This document shows, piece after piece, positions 18,466 to 28,124 of a stretch of 64,000 nt of DNA (position 1 is the stretch's first letter; each line of letters starts with the position of its first letter). The translations under genes and the position numbers were made by a program. The notes beneath the pieces are model-generated. The model saw only the letters and a list, made by a program, of their open reading frames with translations. It ran no database searches and was not told the DNA's origin. The DNA is from Buchnera aphidicola (Ceratovacuna japonica) (GTDB taxonomy: Bacteria > Pseudomonadota > Gammaproteobacteria > Enterobacterales > Enterobacteriaceae): contig AP026065.1 of the NCBI GenBank assembly GCA_024349705.1, positions 310,001 through 374,000 of the forward strand, given 5' to 3'.

Positions 18466-19326
18466 TTATATATAATCAATTGCAATTAAAAAACTAGTAA
18501 TAAAGTTTGATAATATAGATATTAAAAAAGCAAAATAAAATATTTTATTATTTTTATAAAAATATCCTAATAAAGTTAAAAACAACCAAATAAAGTTTAT
18601 CAATGTAGAAAAAATTATAAAATTATTTCCTAAAAAATTATATAAATATAATAAACTAGAAAAAATGTAGAAACATATTATAAAAATAGATGTTATAAAA
18701 ACAGTAAAGAAAACATTTGTTTTTAAAGGTAAAATTGGAATTTTAGCATTTTTATAATCTTTTGTTCTAAATATTGAAATTATATAAAAATGTGGTATTT
18801 GCCATAAAAAAAATATAATAAAAAATAATATAAAAATTAAATTAATTTTTTTACATACAGTATAGTATCCTATTATAGGAGGCATCGCGCCAGAAATGCT
18901 TCCTATAAATATAGAAAAAATAGATTTTTTTTTTAAATATAAACTATATAAAAATATATAAATAAAAAAACCTAAAAAAGATAAAAAAAAAGTAAATATA
19001 CCAGAAAAATAAAACATCATAAAAAATCCTGATATAAGAAGAAATATTGAAAAAAAATAAGCATTAGAAATAGAAATTTTTTTAGTAACCAAAGCTCTAT
19101 TTTTAGTTCTAACCATATTTTTATCAACTTTCATATCAATAATATTGTTCAAAATACAACTACCAGATATTATTAAAAATAAGCTAAAAGATGTAAAAAA
19201 AAATATATATAAATTAATATTATCTCTAGATGCAAACATAAAACAAGAAGAAAATGTAATTAGATTTCCAAAACCTATTCCAGGTTTTATTATCTGAAAA
19301 TAATATTTAATATTTTTAAATTTCAT
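18466..19326 (-). CDS. cyoE: Protoheme IX farnesyltransferase
   Basis: Integral membrane prenyltransferase that turns heme B into heme O for cytochrome bo3 oxidase. It has 286 residues (E. coli 296) with about eight to nine hydrophobic helices. The prenyl diphosphate/Mg motif is NNIIDMKVDKNMVRTKNR, with the conserved Asn and two Asp. A second conserved stretch is PHFYIISIFRTKDYKNAKIPILP. Its ATG overlaps the cyoD stop as ATGA, so translation is coupled. It is the last gene of the cyo operon. Confidence 0.97.
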   Translation of the reverse strand: MKFKNIKYYFQIIKPGIGFGNLITFSSCFMFASRDNINLYIFFFTSFSLFLIISGSCILNNIIDMKVDKNMVRTKNRALVTKKISISNAYFFSIFLLISGFFMMFYFSGIFTFFLSFLGFFIYIFLYSLYLKKKSIFSIFIGSISGAMPPIIGYYTVCKKINLIFILFFIIFFLWQIPHFYIISIFRTKDYKNAKIPILPLKTNVFFTVFITSIFIICFYIFSSLLYLYNFLGNNFIIFSTLINFIWLFLTLLGYFYKNNKIFYFAFLISILSNFITSFLIAIDYI

Positions 19327-19646
19327 GTTTTATTAACCATAGTCTTATTATGCAAGCTTAACATAATGGATCTAGATCCAAAAATTATTATAAAAATTAT
19401 TATTAAAGTGAATATTATAGTAACAAGATTATAATAATTTCTATTACTTCTATATTTTATGTGTAAAAATATATTGAAATATATTGTTAAATTAATAATA
19501 GAAAAAATAGATATTAAAAAATATTCTAAATTTTTATTAAAAATATTATATTTAACTAAAAAGACAGATATTAATAAAATTATTAAAGAAAAAAATGTTC
19601 CAATAAAATAATTAATATATTTTTCTCTTTTTATATAATTTTTCAT
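19323..19646 (-). CDS. cyoD: Cytochrome bo3 oxidase subunit IV
   Basis: Small membrane subunit that assists assembly of the copper site of cytochrome bo3. I place the start at ATG 19646, which gives 107 residues (E. coli 109) and an ATGA overlap with the end of cyoC; the frame is open further upstream but inside cyoC. Three hydrophobic helices are visible, with the family landmark FLHIKYRSNRNYYN between helices 2 and 3. It also overlaps cyoE by ATGA, so cyoC, cyoD and cyoE form a translationally coupled chain. Confidence 0.95.
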   Translation of the reverse strand: MKNYIKREKYINYFIGTFFSLIILLISVFLVKYNIFNKNLEYFLISIFSIINLTIYFNIFLHIKYRSNRNYYNLVTIIFTLIIIFIIIFGSRSIMLSLHNKTMVNKT

Positions 19647-20266
19647 TTTATAAATCCAAATAAATATATAAAGTTGAATATAAACATCCAAATAATATCT
19701 AAAAAATGCCAAAATAGACCTAAACAAAAAAATTGAACATAAATACCATCACTAAAAAAACCTAAATTAAATTTAATTAACATAAAAATTATCCATAACA
19801 AACCAAATAAAATATGACAGGCATGTAAAGTTAACAAAGAAAAAAAAGAAGAACAAACACCATTTTTATATAAAAATAAACTTGTTTTAGATAAATTAAT
19901 AAGTTCTTTTATTTCCATGAAAATAAAAGAAAAACCTAAAAAAATAGTTAACATAATAAAAATATTGAAATAAATATCTTTTCTATATTTTAAAAAAATC
20001 ATAGAAATACTATAAGAAAGAGAGCTGCATAACAAAAAAGAAGTTTCTAAAAGAACATAATATATATTAATTAGGTTATTTTTAAATACTTCTAAAGTAT
20101 TATTACTAGACATAACAAAATACACTGAAAAAAAAACAGAAAATAATATACAATCGCTCATTAAATAAATCAAAAAACCAAAAACTACGTTTGAATCAAC
20201 AATTTTTTTAAAAATATCTTTTACATGTTTAATATCATTTTTTATATTAAAATTATTTATGTACAT
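19643..20266 (-). CDS. cyoC: Cytochrome bo3 oxidase subunit III
   Basis: Membrane subunit III of the proton-pumping quinol oxidase. It has 207 residues (E. coli 204) and five hydrophobic helices. Conserved parts are FGFLIYLMSDCILFSVFFS near the N-terminus, LLTLHACHILFGLLWI, and the C-terminal FFCLGLFWHFLDIIWMFIF. It lies between cyoB and cyoD with a 4-base overlap into cyoD. Confidence 0.96.
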   Translation of the reverse strand: MYINNFNIKNDIKHVKDIFKKIVDSNVVFGFLIYLMSDCILFSVFFSVYFVMSSNNTLEVFKNNLINIYYVLLETSFLLCSSLSYSISMIFLKYRKDIYFNIFIMLTIFLGFSFIFMEIKELINLSKTSLFLYKNGVCSSFFSLLTLHACHILFGLLWIIFMLIKFNLGFFSDGIYVQFFCLGLFWHFLDIIWMFIFNFIYLFGFIK

Positions 20267-20293
20267 AATAAACTACCTATAAAAAAAAATAAA

Positions 20294-22258
20294 TTAAAAT
20301 TTTTTATTATTATATTTTTTAGTATTAATAAATTTTTTTTCTTGATCATAAAAAAAATTTTTAATTAAAAAAAATAAAATTATAATAGAAGATAAAATAA
20401 ACATCCATAAAATTTTCCATACAGCTGAAAAACCTAAAAAAACAGAAAAAACTCCAATATAAAATCCTATAGAATTATTTTTAGGAATATTAAAACCATT
20501 TTCATTAATAAAAAAACCTGCATCTTCTATATTTTTATTTTCCCAAAATTGATCTATACTTTTTACTTTAGGTAAAAATATAAAATTATAATGTCTAGGA
20601 GGAGAAGATGTTGACCATTCTAAAGTTCTTCCATTCCATGGATCTGATAAATCTACATTTTTAATATCTTTATTTTTAAAAGATATTATAAATTGAACAA
20701 TCTGAAATATTATACCAAAAAAAATTAATATGACTCCTAATAAGGAAATAAACAAAAGATTATGAAATTCAAAATCTATATTTTGACTTATCCTTCTTGT
20801 CATTCCTAAAAAACCTAAAAAATATACGGGTATAAAAGTAACAAAAAATCCTATTATCCAAAAATAAAAAGATATTTTACCAAATTTTTCATCTAATAAA
20901 AATCCAAACATTTTAGGAAACCAATAATTTATTCCAGCAAAACATCCAAACACTACACCTCCTATTATAACATTATGAAAATGGGCTACTAAAAATAAAC
21001 TATTATGTAAAACAAAATCTGCTGCAGGGAGAGACAATATTACTCCAGACATACCTCCTATAGAAAATGTTATTATAAAACCGATAGTCCATAACATAGA
21101 AGAATGAATTTTTATATTTCCTCTATACATAGTAAATATCCAATTAAAAACTTTTACTCCAGTAGGAATCGCTATTATCATAGTAGCTATTCCAAAAAAA
21201 GTATTTACACTATATCCTGATCCCATAGTAAAAAAATGATGTGCCCATACTATAAAAGACAATAATGTAATAGATAAACTAGCCCATACTAAAGAATTGT
21301 ATCCAAATAAACGCTTTCTAGAAAAAGTAGCAACTATTTCTGAAAATATTCCAAAAGCTGGTAAAATTAATATATATACTTCTGGATGACCCCAAATCCA
21401 AATTAAATTTATATACATCATAGGGTTTCCCCCAAAGTCATCAGTAAATATATGAAATCCGAAATATCTATCCAAAGTAAGTAATAATATTGTTGAAGTT
21501 AATACAGGAAAAGAAGCAACTATTAGTATACTGGAACATAAAGATGTCCAAGTAAATATAGGCATTTTAAATAATGTCATACCAAAAGTACGCATTTTTA
21601 AAATTGTAACTATAAAATTTATTCCAGTTAATAAAGTGCCTAATCCAGAAATTTGTAAACTCCATATCCAATAATCTATACCTACTCCAGGACTATATTT
21701 AATTTCGGACAAAGGAGGATACGACAGCCAACCATCAGAAGCAAATCTACCTATGAACAAAGAAATGTTTACCAATATAGCCCCACTAACTGTTAACCAA
21801 AAACTCAAGTTATTTAATAGTGGAAAAGCTAAATCTCTAGATCCTATTTGTAATGGAACAACAAAATTCATTAAACCTATTATTAATGGCATTGCAACAA
21901 AAAAAATCATAATAACGCCATGTACAGTAAATATTTGATCGTAATGATAAGACGGTAAAAATCCATTATTATTATATATACTTTTATATGAAGATAAAAA
22001 TTGTTGACTTTTCATCATAAAAGCGTCTATAAATCCTCTAAAAAACATAATTATTCCTAATATAATATACATTATTCCAATTTTTTTATGATCTAAAGAA
22101 GTAATCCAATTTTTCCAAATATATTTCCATTTATTTAATTTGGTAATAAAATATAAAATAATAGAAGAAAAAATACATATTATTAAAAAAGTAAAAATTA
22201 TTATTGGCTCGTAAATAGGTATATCACTAAAGGTTAAATTACCTAACATTTTTAACAT
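20294..22258 (-). CDS. cyoB: Cytochrome bo3 oxidase subunit I
   Basis: Catalytic subunit of cytochrome bo3, holding heme b, heme o3 and CuB, which reduces oxygen with ubiquinol and pumps protons. It has 654 residues (E. coli 663) and about 15 helices. Metal ligands are visible in [11 protein letters not shown] (low-spin heme), [15 protein letters not shown] (CuB histidine and the cross-linked tyrosine), WAHHFFTMG (CuB His-His) and [11 protein letters not shown] (heme ligands). Proton channel residues are also kept. This is the most conserved protein of the operon. Confidence 0.98.
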   Translation of the reverse strand: MLKMLGNLTFSDIPIYEPIIIFTFLIICIFSSIILYFITKLNKWKYIWKNWITSLDHKKIGIMYIILGIIMFFRGFIDAFMMKSQQFLSSYKSIYNNNGFLPSYHYDQIFTVHGVIMIFFVAMPLIIGLMNFVVPLQIGSRDLAFPLLNNLSFWLTVSGAILVNISLFIGRFASDGWLSYPPLSEIKYSPGVGIDYWIWSLQISGLGTLLTGINFIVTILKMRTFGMTLFKMPIFTWTSLCSSILIVASFPVLTSTILLLTLDRYFGFHIFTDDFGGNPMMYINLIWIWGHPEVYILILPAFGIFSEIVATFSRKRLFGYNSLVWASLSITLLSFIVWAHHFFTMGSGYSVNTFFGIATMIIAIPTGVKVFNWIFTMYRGNIKIHSSMLWTIGFIITFSIGGMSGVILSLPAADFVLHNSLFLVAHFHNVIIGGVVFGCFAGINYWFPKMFGFLLDEKFGKISFYFWIIGFFVTFIPVYFLGFLGMTRRISQNIDFEFHNLLFISLLGVILIFFGIIFQIVQFIISFKNKDIKNVDLSDPWNGRTLEWSTSSPPRHYNFIFLPKVKSIDQFWENKNIEDAGFFINENGFNIPKNNSIGFYIGVFSVFLGFSAVWKILWMFILSSIIILFFLIKNFFYDQEKKFINTKKYNNKKF

Positions 22259-22278
22259 TTCCTTTTATATAAATAATT

Positions 22279-23142
22279 TTAATAAGAATTATTATTACAA
22301 CTAAATTTTGATATAATATTATAAAATAAATTAGAATCAACATTAGAAAAATATTCTATTTTTCTATTTTCTTTAGGAATTTGTAAATTATAAAATTTAT
22401 TAATATTGTTTAAATAATTTTTAGAACTTTTAACATTTTTTATCCAATTCAAAAATTTTTTATTATTCTCATGAACTATTACAGAAAACTTCATTCCAGA
22501 AAAACCTCTTCCGCTATAATTTGCTGAAAATCCTTTATATATTCCAACATTATTTGATATTAAATATAATGTTGTCTTAGCTCCTGGCATAGTATATATT
22601 TGACTTCCTAGATTTGGAATAAAAAAAGAATTCATAACAGAAGCAGATGTCAAATTAAATTTAATAGGAGTATTTACTGGAAAAGATAATTCATTCACAG
22701 AAGCAATTTTATGATTAGGATAAATAAATAACCAGCACCAATCTAAAGAAACTACGTCAATTTCTATAGTTTTATTAATACTATTAATATTTTTTCTAGG
22801 ATCTAAATTTTTAGTAGAATTTATAGAAATAACAGAAAGAAAAACAATTATTATTATTGGAATTGTCCAAATTATTAACTCTAAAATATATGAACTTTCC
22901 CAATCAGGATTATAAATTTTATTTTTATTGTTTTCATTATATTTATAAAAAAAAAATATTGTCATTAAAATTACAGGTATTATAACGAACAACATTGTAA
23001 AAAATAAAATCATAATTAAATGATTTTCTTCTTGTCTTATATAACTATAGTTACATAAAAATATTTTAGATTTTATTTCATATAAAGAAAAAATAAAAAA
23101 TATAAAAAAAGAAAATATAAGTACATTAAAAATTTTTACCAT
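22279..23142 (-). CDS. cyoA: Cytochrome bo3 oxidase subunit II
   Basis: Subunit II with two N-terminal membrane helices and a periplasmic cupredoxin-like domain that lacks the CuA site in quinol oxidases. From ATG 23142 it has 287 residues (E. coli 315). This start has AAGGAA just upstream, while an in-frame ATG at 23208 has none. Landmarks are SSYILELIIWTIPIIIIVFL, VVSLDWCWLFIYPNH, NSFFIPNLGSQIYTMPG and YSGRGFSGMKF. The E. coli His-rich tail is absent. A cysteine near the N-terminus (FLCNYS) lies where the lipoprotein cysteine would be, but the lipobox is not canonical. First gene of the cyo operon. Confidence 0.95.
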   Translation of the reverse strand: MVKIFNVLIFSFFIFFIFSLYEIKSKIFLCNYSYIRQEENHLIMILFFTMLFVIIPVILMTIFFFYKYNENNKNKIYNPDWESSYILELIIWTIPIIIIVFLSVISINSTKNLDPRKNINSINKTIEIDVVSLDWCWLFIYPNHKIASVNELSFPVNTPIKFNLTSASVMNSFFIPNLGSQIYTMPGAKTTLYLISNNVGIYKGFSANYSGRGFSGMKFSVIVHENNKKFLNWIKNVKSSKNYLNNINKFYNLQIPKENRKIEYFSNVDSNLFYNIISKFSCNNNSY

Positions 23143-23419
23143 AAAATTCCTTAAAAAATATTTAAAACAAAAAAATTGTAAAAAAAAATATATTAATAAT
23201 ATAAACATACAATAATTATATAAAATATTTATAAATAAATATAATTTTTAAAAACAAAAATTTTTATAAAAAAATAAAAGATTAAAAATATAACTATATG
23301 TTAAAAAATAAAATAATTCTATTTCAATATATAATCATTTATTATTTTGATCTAAATAAAAAATAATTGTATATTAAAAATTAATCAAATATTAACTTAT
23401 TAACAAAAATATAAAAAAA

Positions 23420-24031
23420 ATGCTTAAAACATATAATGAAAAAAATTCAATAATAATACCTACTATTATAGAAAAAACTAGCCGTGGAGATAGAGCATAT
23501 GATATTTATTCAAGATTACTTAAAGAAAGAATTATATTTTTAACAGGAATAATAAATGATAATCTATCAAACAATATAATATCTCAACTACTTTTTTTAG
23601 AATCTAAAGATATTAAAAAAGAAATTTATTTATATATAAATTCTCCTGGAGGTTTGATAACTTCTGGAATGTCTATATATGACACTATGCAATTTATAAA
23701 ACCTGATGTAAATACAATATGTATAGGACAAGCTTGTTCTATGGGAGCTTTTATATTAACAACTGGAACACGAGGAAAAAGATTTTCATTACCAAACTCA
23801 AGAATTATGATACATCAACCTATTGGACAATACAAAGGCCAAGCTACAGATATAGAAATACATGCAAATGAAATAATTCTTATAAAAAAAAAAATAAATA
23901 AAATAATGTCTAAACATACAGGAAAAAGTATAAAAAAAATAGAAAAAGATACAGAAAGAGATTATTTTATGTCTTCCAAACAAGCTTTAAAATATGGATT
24001 AATAGATAATATATTGAAAAAAAGAAAATAA
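23420..24031 (+). CDS. clpP: ATP-dependent Clp protease proteolytic subunit
   Basis: Serine protease that forms the ClpP barrel and degrades substrates unfolded by ClpX. It has 203 residues (E. coli 207). The catalytic triad is in place: Ser about 107 in GQACSMGAF, His about 132 in IMIHQPIGQ, and Asp about 181 in ERDYFMS. The oxyanion segment [10 protein letters not shown] is also present. It is followed by clpX as in most proteobacteria. The tig and bolA genes that precede clpP in E. coli are not between it and the cyo operon. Confidence 0.98.
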   Translation: MLKTYNEKNSIIIPTIIEKTSRGDRAYDIYSRLLKERIIFLTGIINDNLSNNIISQLLFLESKDIKKEIYLYINSPGGLITSGMSIYDTMQFIKPDVNTICIGQACSMGAFILTTGTRGKRFSLPNSRIMIHQPIGQYKGQATDIEIHANEIILIKKKINKIMSKHTGKSIKKIEKDTERDYFMSSKQALKYGLIDNILKKRK

Positions 24032-24112
24032 TTTTTAAAATTATAAAAAAAACGTATTTTAATAATTATAATATCATAAAAAATATTTTTTTTTAAATAT
24101 ATAGGAAAAAAT

Positions 24113-25360
24113 ATGAAAGAAAAAAATAATAATAATGTAAAAAAAAAAATATATTGTTCATTTTGTAATAAACATAAAAAAGAAATAAATAAATTAATTA
24201 TAGGATTATATTCTTGTATATGTGATGAATGTATAAATACATTCGTAAAAATTATAAAAAAAGAAAATAAAAATAAAAAAAAAAAAAATATAAAAAAATA
24301 TACTCCTATACAAATAAAAAAAAAATTAGACAAATATATAATAGGACAGGATGAAGCTAAAAAAATATTATCCGTAGCAGTTTATAATCATTATAAGAAA
24401 AATAAATATATAAAAAAAAATAAAAAAGAAAAAATTAAAATAGATAAAAGTAATATATTGTTAATAGGGCCTACTGGAAGTGGAAAAACTTTATTAGCAC
24501 AGACACTATCTAAAATAATAAAAGTTCCTTTTATAATAGCTGACGCAACAACTTTAACTGAAGCAGGATATGTAGGAGAAGATGTAGAAAATATAATATA
24601 TAGATTATTACAAAGTTGTAATTTTAATGTAAAAAAAGCTGAATCAGGAATAATATACATAGATGAAATAGATAAAATATCTAAAAAAACAGAAAATTTG
24701 TCTATTACTAGAGATGTTTCTGGTGAAGGTGTTCAGCAATCTTTATTAAAAATAATAGAAGGAACACACGCATTAATATCTCCTTCTGGAGGAAGAAAGC
24801 ATCCTGACCAAGAACTAATAAAAGTAGATACATCAAAAATACTTTTTATTTTAGGAGGTACATTTTCTGGAATAAAAAAAATTATTTTAAAAAGAACAAA
24901 AAAAAAAAATAAATTAGGATTTAACAAAACATATAAAAGTAAAAAAAATAAAACAAAAAGAAATGTATTAAAAGAAATAATTACTAGAGATCTAATAAAA
25001 TTTGGATTTATACCAGAATTTATAGGCAGAATTGCAATTATAACAGTATTAAAAAAATTAAACAAAAAAGATCTAATAGAAATATTGTGTAAACCAAAAA
25101 ACTCTTTAATAAAACAATATAAAGAATTATTTAATATGGAGAAAATAAAATTAAAGTTTTCTAAAAGATCTATAAAAGAAATAGCTAAACAATCTATCTC
25201 TATTAAAACTGGATCTAGAGGTTTAAGATTAATATTAGAAAAAATTTTATTAAACATTATGTACGAAATACCATCAAAGAAAAATATAGAAAAAATACTA
25301 ATTAACAAATCAGTTATAAATAAAAAATCCTTACCAATAATAATAAGAAAAAAAATATAA
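24113..25360 (+). CDS. clpX: ATP-dependent Clp protease ATP-binding subunit ClpX
   Basis: AAA+ unfoldase partner of ClpP. It has 415 residues (E. coli 424). The N-terminal zinc-binding domain has cysteines at about 15, 18, 37 and 40 (YCSFC and ICDEC). Walker A is [13 protein letters not shown], Walker B is [10 protein letters not shown], and the pore and sensor regions follow ([28 protein letters not shown]). A lysine/asparagine-rich insertion follows GGTFSGI. A GGA-containing ribosome site precedes the ATG. It lies between clpP and lon in the ancestral order. Confidence 0.98.
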   Translation: MKEKNNNNVKKKIYCSFCNKHKKEINKLIIGLYSCICDECINTFVKIIKKENKNKKKKNIKKYTPIQIKKKLDKYIIGQDEAKKILSVAVYNHYKKNKYIKKNKKEKIKIDKSNILLIGPTGSGKTLLAQTLSKIIKVPFIIADATTLTEAGYVGEDVENIIYRLLQSCNFNVKKAESGIIYIDEIDKISKKTENLSITRDVSGEGVQQSLLKIIEGTHALISPSGGRKHPDQELIKVDTSKILFILGGTFSGIKKIILKRTKKKNKLGFNKTYKSKKNKTKRNVLKEIITRDLIKFGFIPEFIGRIAIITVLKKLNKKDLIEILCKPKNSLIKQYKELFNMEKIKLKFSKRSIKEIAKQSISIKTGSRGLRLILEKILLNIMYEIPSKKNIEKILINKSVINKKSLPIIIRKKI

Positions 25361-25538
25361 AAAATTTTATTATAATAAAAAAAAATATTTAATTTATTTA
25401 AAAATATTTTATTGACAAAGAAAATAAAAATTATACCAATAATTCTTAATCTTTTTATATTAAACAACTAATTTTTTTAAAAAATTAATGTATGCAGTTA
25501 ATACTATAGAATAAATTCTAAAACTAAGAGAGAAATAT

Positions 25539-27896
25539 ATGAATTCTAAGTATAATAAAATAATACAAATGTCTTTGTTACCTCTTCGTGATATTGTAGT
25601 ATATCCAAACATGATAATTTCGTTATTTATAGGAAGAAAAAAATCAATAAAATGTATAAAAAAAATTGTTAAAAACAAAGAAAAAATATTTTTATTAACA
25701 CAAAAAGATCCTAATATAGATAAGCCTAAAGAAAAAGATTTGTTCAAAATAGGAACTATAGCAAAAATATTACAAATTTTAAAATTACCTAATGGAACAA
25801 TAAAAATTTTAGTAGAAGGATTAAAAAGAGCTAAAATATGTGAATTAAAAAGAAATAAAGAATATTTTTTAGCTAATTTAAAATATATAAAAATAAAAAA
25901 AAGAAAAAATGAAGAAAATAAAGTTTTAATAAACACTTCTATAAAAAAATTTGAAGAATATATAAAAACAAATAAATTAATACAAACAGAAATAATAAAT
26001 AACATTAAAAAAATAAAAAATATAGAAAAGTTATCAGATACTATTGCTTCATACATAAATTTAAAAGTAAAAGATAAACAAAATATATTAGAAATGTCTA
26101 ATGCTAATAAAAGATTAGAGCATCTAATGGTAATAATGGAGTCAGAAATAAATCTTATAAAAATAGAAAAAAAAATAAGAAATAGAGTTAAAAAACAAAT
26201 GGAGAAGAGTCAAAAAGAATACTATTTAAATGAACAAATGAAAGCTATACAAAAAGAACTAAACAAAATAGAAGATGTAGAAGATGAAGAAAAAACATTA
26301 TTAAAAAAAATATCATTAATAAAAGCTCCTATAGAAATAAAAAACAAAATAAAAATAGAGCTAAAGAAACTTAAAACAATGCCATACATGTCTTCTGAAT
26401 CTGCAGTAATAAAAAGCTACATAGATTGGATGATACAAGTTCCATGGAACAAAAGAGGAAAAATAAAAAGAAACTTATTAACAGCTAAAAAAATATTAGA
26501 CAAAGATCATTATGGATTGAAAAAAGTAAAAGAAAGAGTAATAGAATATCTAGCTGTACAATTAAGATCAAAAAAAATTAATGGACCTATTTTATGTTTG
26601 GTAGGCCCTCCAGGTGTAGGAAAAACATCTTTAGGGCAATCTATAGCAAAAGCTACCGGTAGAAAATATATAAAAATGTCGTTAGGAGGAATAAGAGACG
26701 AAGCAGAAATTAGAGGTCACAGAAAAACATATATAGGATCTATGCCTGGTAAAATAATACAAAAAATGTCCAAAGTTGGAGTAAAAAATCCTCTTTTCTT
26801 ATTAGATGAAATAGATAAAATATCATACGATAATAGAACAGATCCATATTCAGCTCTATTAGAAGTTTTAGATCCTGAACAAAATTTTGCATTTAACGAT
26901 CATTATTTAGAAATAGACTATGATCTTTCAGAAGTAATGTTTATAGCAACTTCCAATACTTTAGATATACCGTATGCACTATTAGATAGAATGGAAATTT
27001 TAAGATTATCAGGATATACAGAAGAAGAAAAGTTACATATAGCTAATAAACATATAATACCAAAACAAATAAAAAAAAATGTTTTAAAAAAAAATGAAAT
27101 AGAAATAGAAAAAAATGTTATATCAAATATAATAAGATATTATACCAAAGAGGCAGGTATAAGAAATTTAGAAAGAGAAATATCAAAAATATGTAGAAAA
27201 GTAGTAAAAATATTATTATTAAATAAAAAAATAAAAAAAATTAAAATAAATAAGAATAATGTAAAAAAATATTTGGGAATAAAAAAATTTGATTATGGTA
27301 AAACTTCTAGAAAAGATAAAATAGGGCAAGTATCAGGATTAGCATGGACAGAAGTAGGAGGAGAACTATTAAATATAGAAGCAGCATGTGTTCCTGGAAA
27401 AGGAAAACTTACTTATACTGGATCTTTAGGTAATGTAATGAAAGAATCAATACAAGCAGCATTAATAATAATTAGATCCCAGTCAGAAAAATTAGGAATA
27501 AAAAATAGTTTTTATGAAGATCATGATATACATGTACATGTACCTGATGGTGCAACTCCTAAAGATGGACCTAGTGCAGGAATCTCTATGTGCACAGCTA
27601 TAACATCATGTTTAACAAAAAATCCAGTAAAATCTAACATTGCTATGACAGGAGAAATTACTTTACAAGGAAAAATATTGAATATAGGTGGTTTGAAAGA
27701 AAAATTATTAGCAGCTCATAGAGGTGGTATAAAAAAAGTATTAATACCTTATGAAAACAAAAGAGATTTAGAAAAAATACCAAAAAAAATTTTATTTGGA
27801 TTAAAAATACATAAATTAAAAAAAATTGAAGAAGTATTAATTCTATCATTAAAAAACTTTCCATATAAAAATTTTAAAAATATAAAAAAAAAATAA
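25539..27896 (+). CDS. lon: ATP-dependent protease La (Lon)
   Basis: Cytosolic AAA+ serine protease for damaged and regulatory proteins. It has 785 residues, essentially the E. coli length (784). An N-terminal substrate domain starts with MSLLPLRDIVVYPNM. Walker A is GPPGVGKTSLGQS and Walker B is FLLDEIDKI. The protease domain has the Ser-Lys dyad: Ser in PKDGPSAGISM near residue 680, and Lys in KLLAAHRGGIKKVLIP. The ATG is preceded by AGAGAG. In E. coli hupB and ppiD follow, and both are missing here. Confidence 0.98.
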   Translation: MNSKYNKIIQMSLLPLRDIVVYPNMIISLFIGRKKSIKCIKKIVKNKEKIFLLTQKDPNIDKPKEKDLFKIGTIAKILQILKLPNGTIKILVEGLKRAKICELKRNKEYFLANLKYIKIKKRKNEENKVLINTSIKKFEEYIKTNKLIQTEIINNIKKIKNIEKLSDTIASYINLKVKDKQNILEMSNANKRLEHLMVIMESEINLIKIEKKIRNRVKKQMEKSQKEYYLNEQMKAIQKELNKIEDVEDEEKTLLKKISLIKAPIEIKNKIKIELKKLKTMPYMSSESAVIKSYIDWMIQVPWNKRGKIKRNLLTAKKILDKDHYGLKKVKERVIEYLAVQLRSKKINGPILCLVGPPGVGKTSLGQSIAKATGRKYIKMSLGGIRDEAEIRGHRKTYIGSMPGKIIQKMSKVGVKNPLFLLDEIDKISYDNRTDPYSALLEVLDPEQNFAFNDHYLEIDYDLSEVMFIATSNTLDIPYALLDRMEILRLSGYTEEEKLHIANKHIIPKQIKKNVLKKNEIEIEKNVISNIIRYYTKEAGIRNLEREISKICRKVVKILLLNKKIKKIKINKNNVKKYLGIKKFDYGKTSRKDKIGQVSGLAWTEVGGELLNIEAACVPGKGKLTYTGSLGNVMKESIQAALIIIRSQSEKLGIKNSFYEDHDIHVHVPDGATPKDGPSAGISMCTAITSCLTKNPVKSNIAMTGEITLQGKILNIGGLKEKLLAAHRGGIKKVLIPYENKRDLEKIPKKILFGLKIHKLKKIEEVLILSLKNFPYKNFKNIKKK

Positions 27897-27903
27897 AAAA
27901 TAT

Positions 27904-27928
27904 GCTGGCAAAAAAAATGATTGCCAGC
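27904..27928. other. GC-rich hairpin directly downstream of lon
   Basis: A perfect 8-bp inverted repeat, GCTGGCAA / TTGCCAGC, with a 9-base loop, starts 8 bases after the lon stop. Five of its eight pairs are G:C in a region that is otherwise nearly pure AT. On the plus strand it is not followed by a T tract; on the minus strand a T-rich stretch follows. It may terminate or stabilise the clpPX-lon transcript, or be a relict of the lost hupB-ppiD region. Confidence 0.5.
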
Positions 27929-27953
27929 TGAAATAATAAAAAAAACTAAAAGA

Positions 27954-28028
27954 ATGTTAAAAAAATTTTTAATAAAAATAGTTATAACAATTGTAATTAT
28001 ATCATTTATGATTAATATTTTTTTTTAA
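27954..28028 (+). pseudogene. 24-codon membrane peptide, possible ppiD N-terminal remnant
   Basis: A short frame from ATG 27954 to TAA encodes 24 residues: a Lys-rich start (MLKKFLIK), then a hydrophobic stretch IVITIVIISFMINIFF. It lies between lon and mdlA, where ppiD is in other Buchnera-type genomes. Its pattern resembles the membrane anchor of E. coli PpiD (LVLKIIFGIIIVSFIL). This is inference from position and a low-complexity match. It could also be chance AT-rich coding. Confidence 0.3.
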
Positions 28029-28124
28029 TTGTTTATTTTATAAAAAAAATTATAAAAATGTAATATAATTATAATAAAAACTAATATAAAAATAAAATTA
28101 AACAAAAAACGAATAGGATATTTT

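Noticed and set aside
25412..25440. Consensus TTGACA upstream of lon as a promoter
   Set aside because: No acceptable -10 box lies at 16-18 bases; the nearest TATACC is only 14 bases away.
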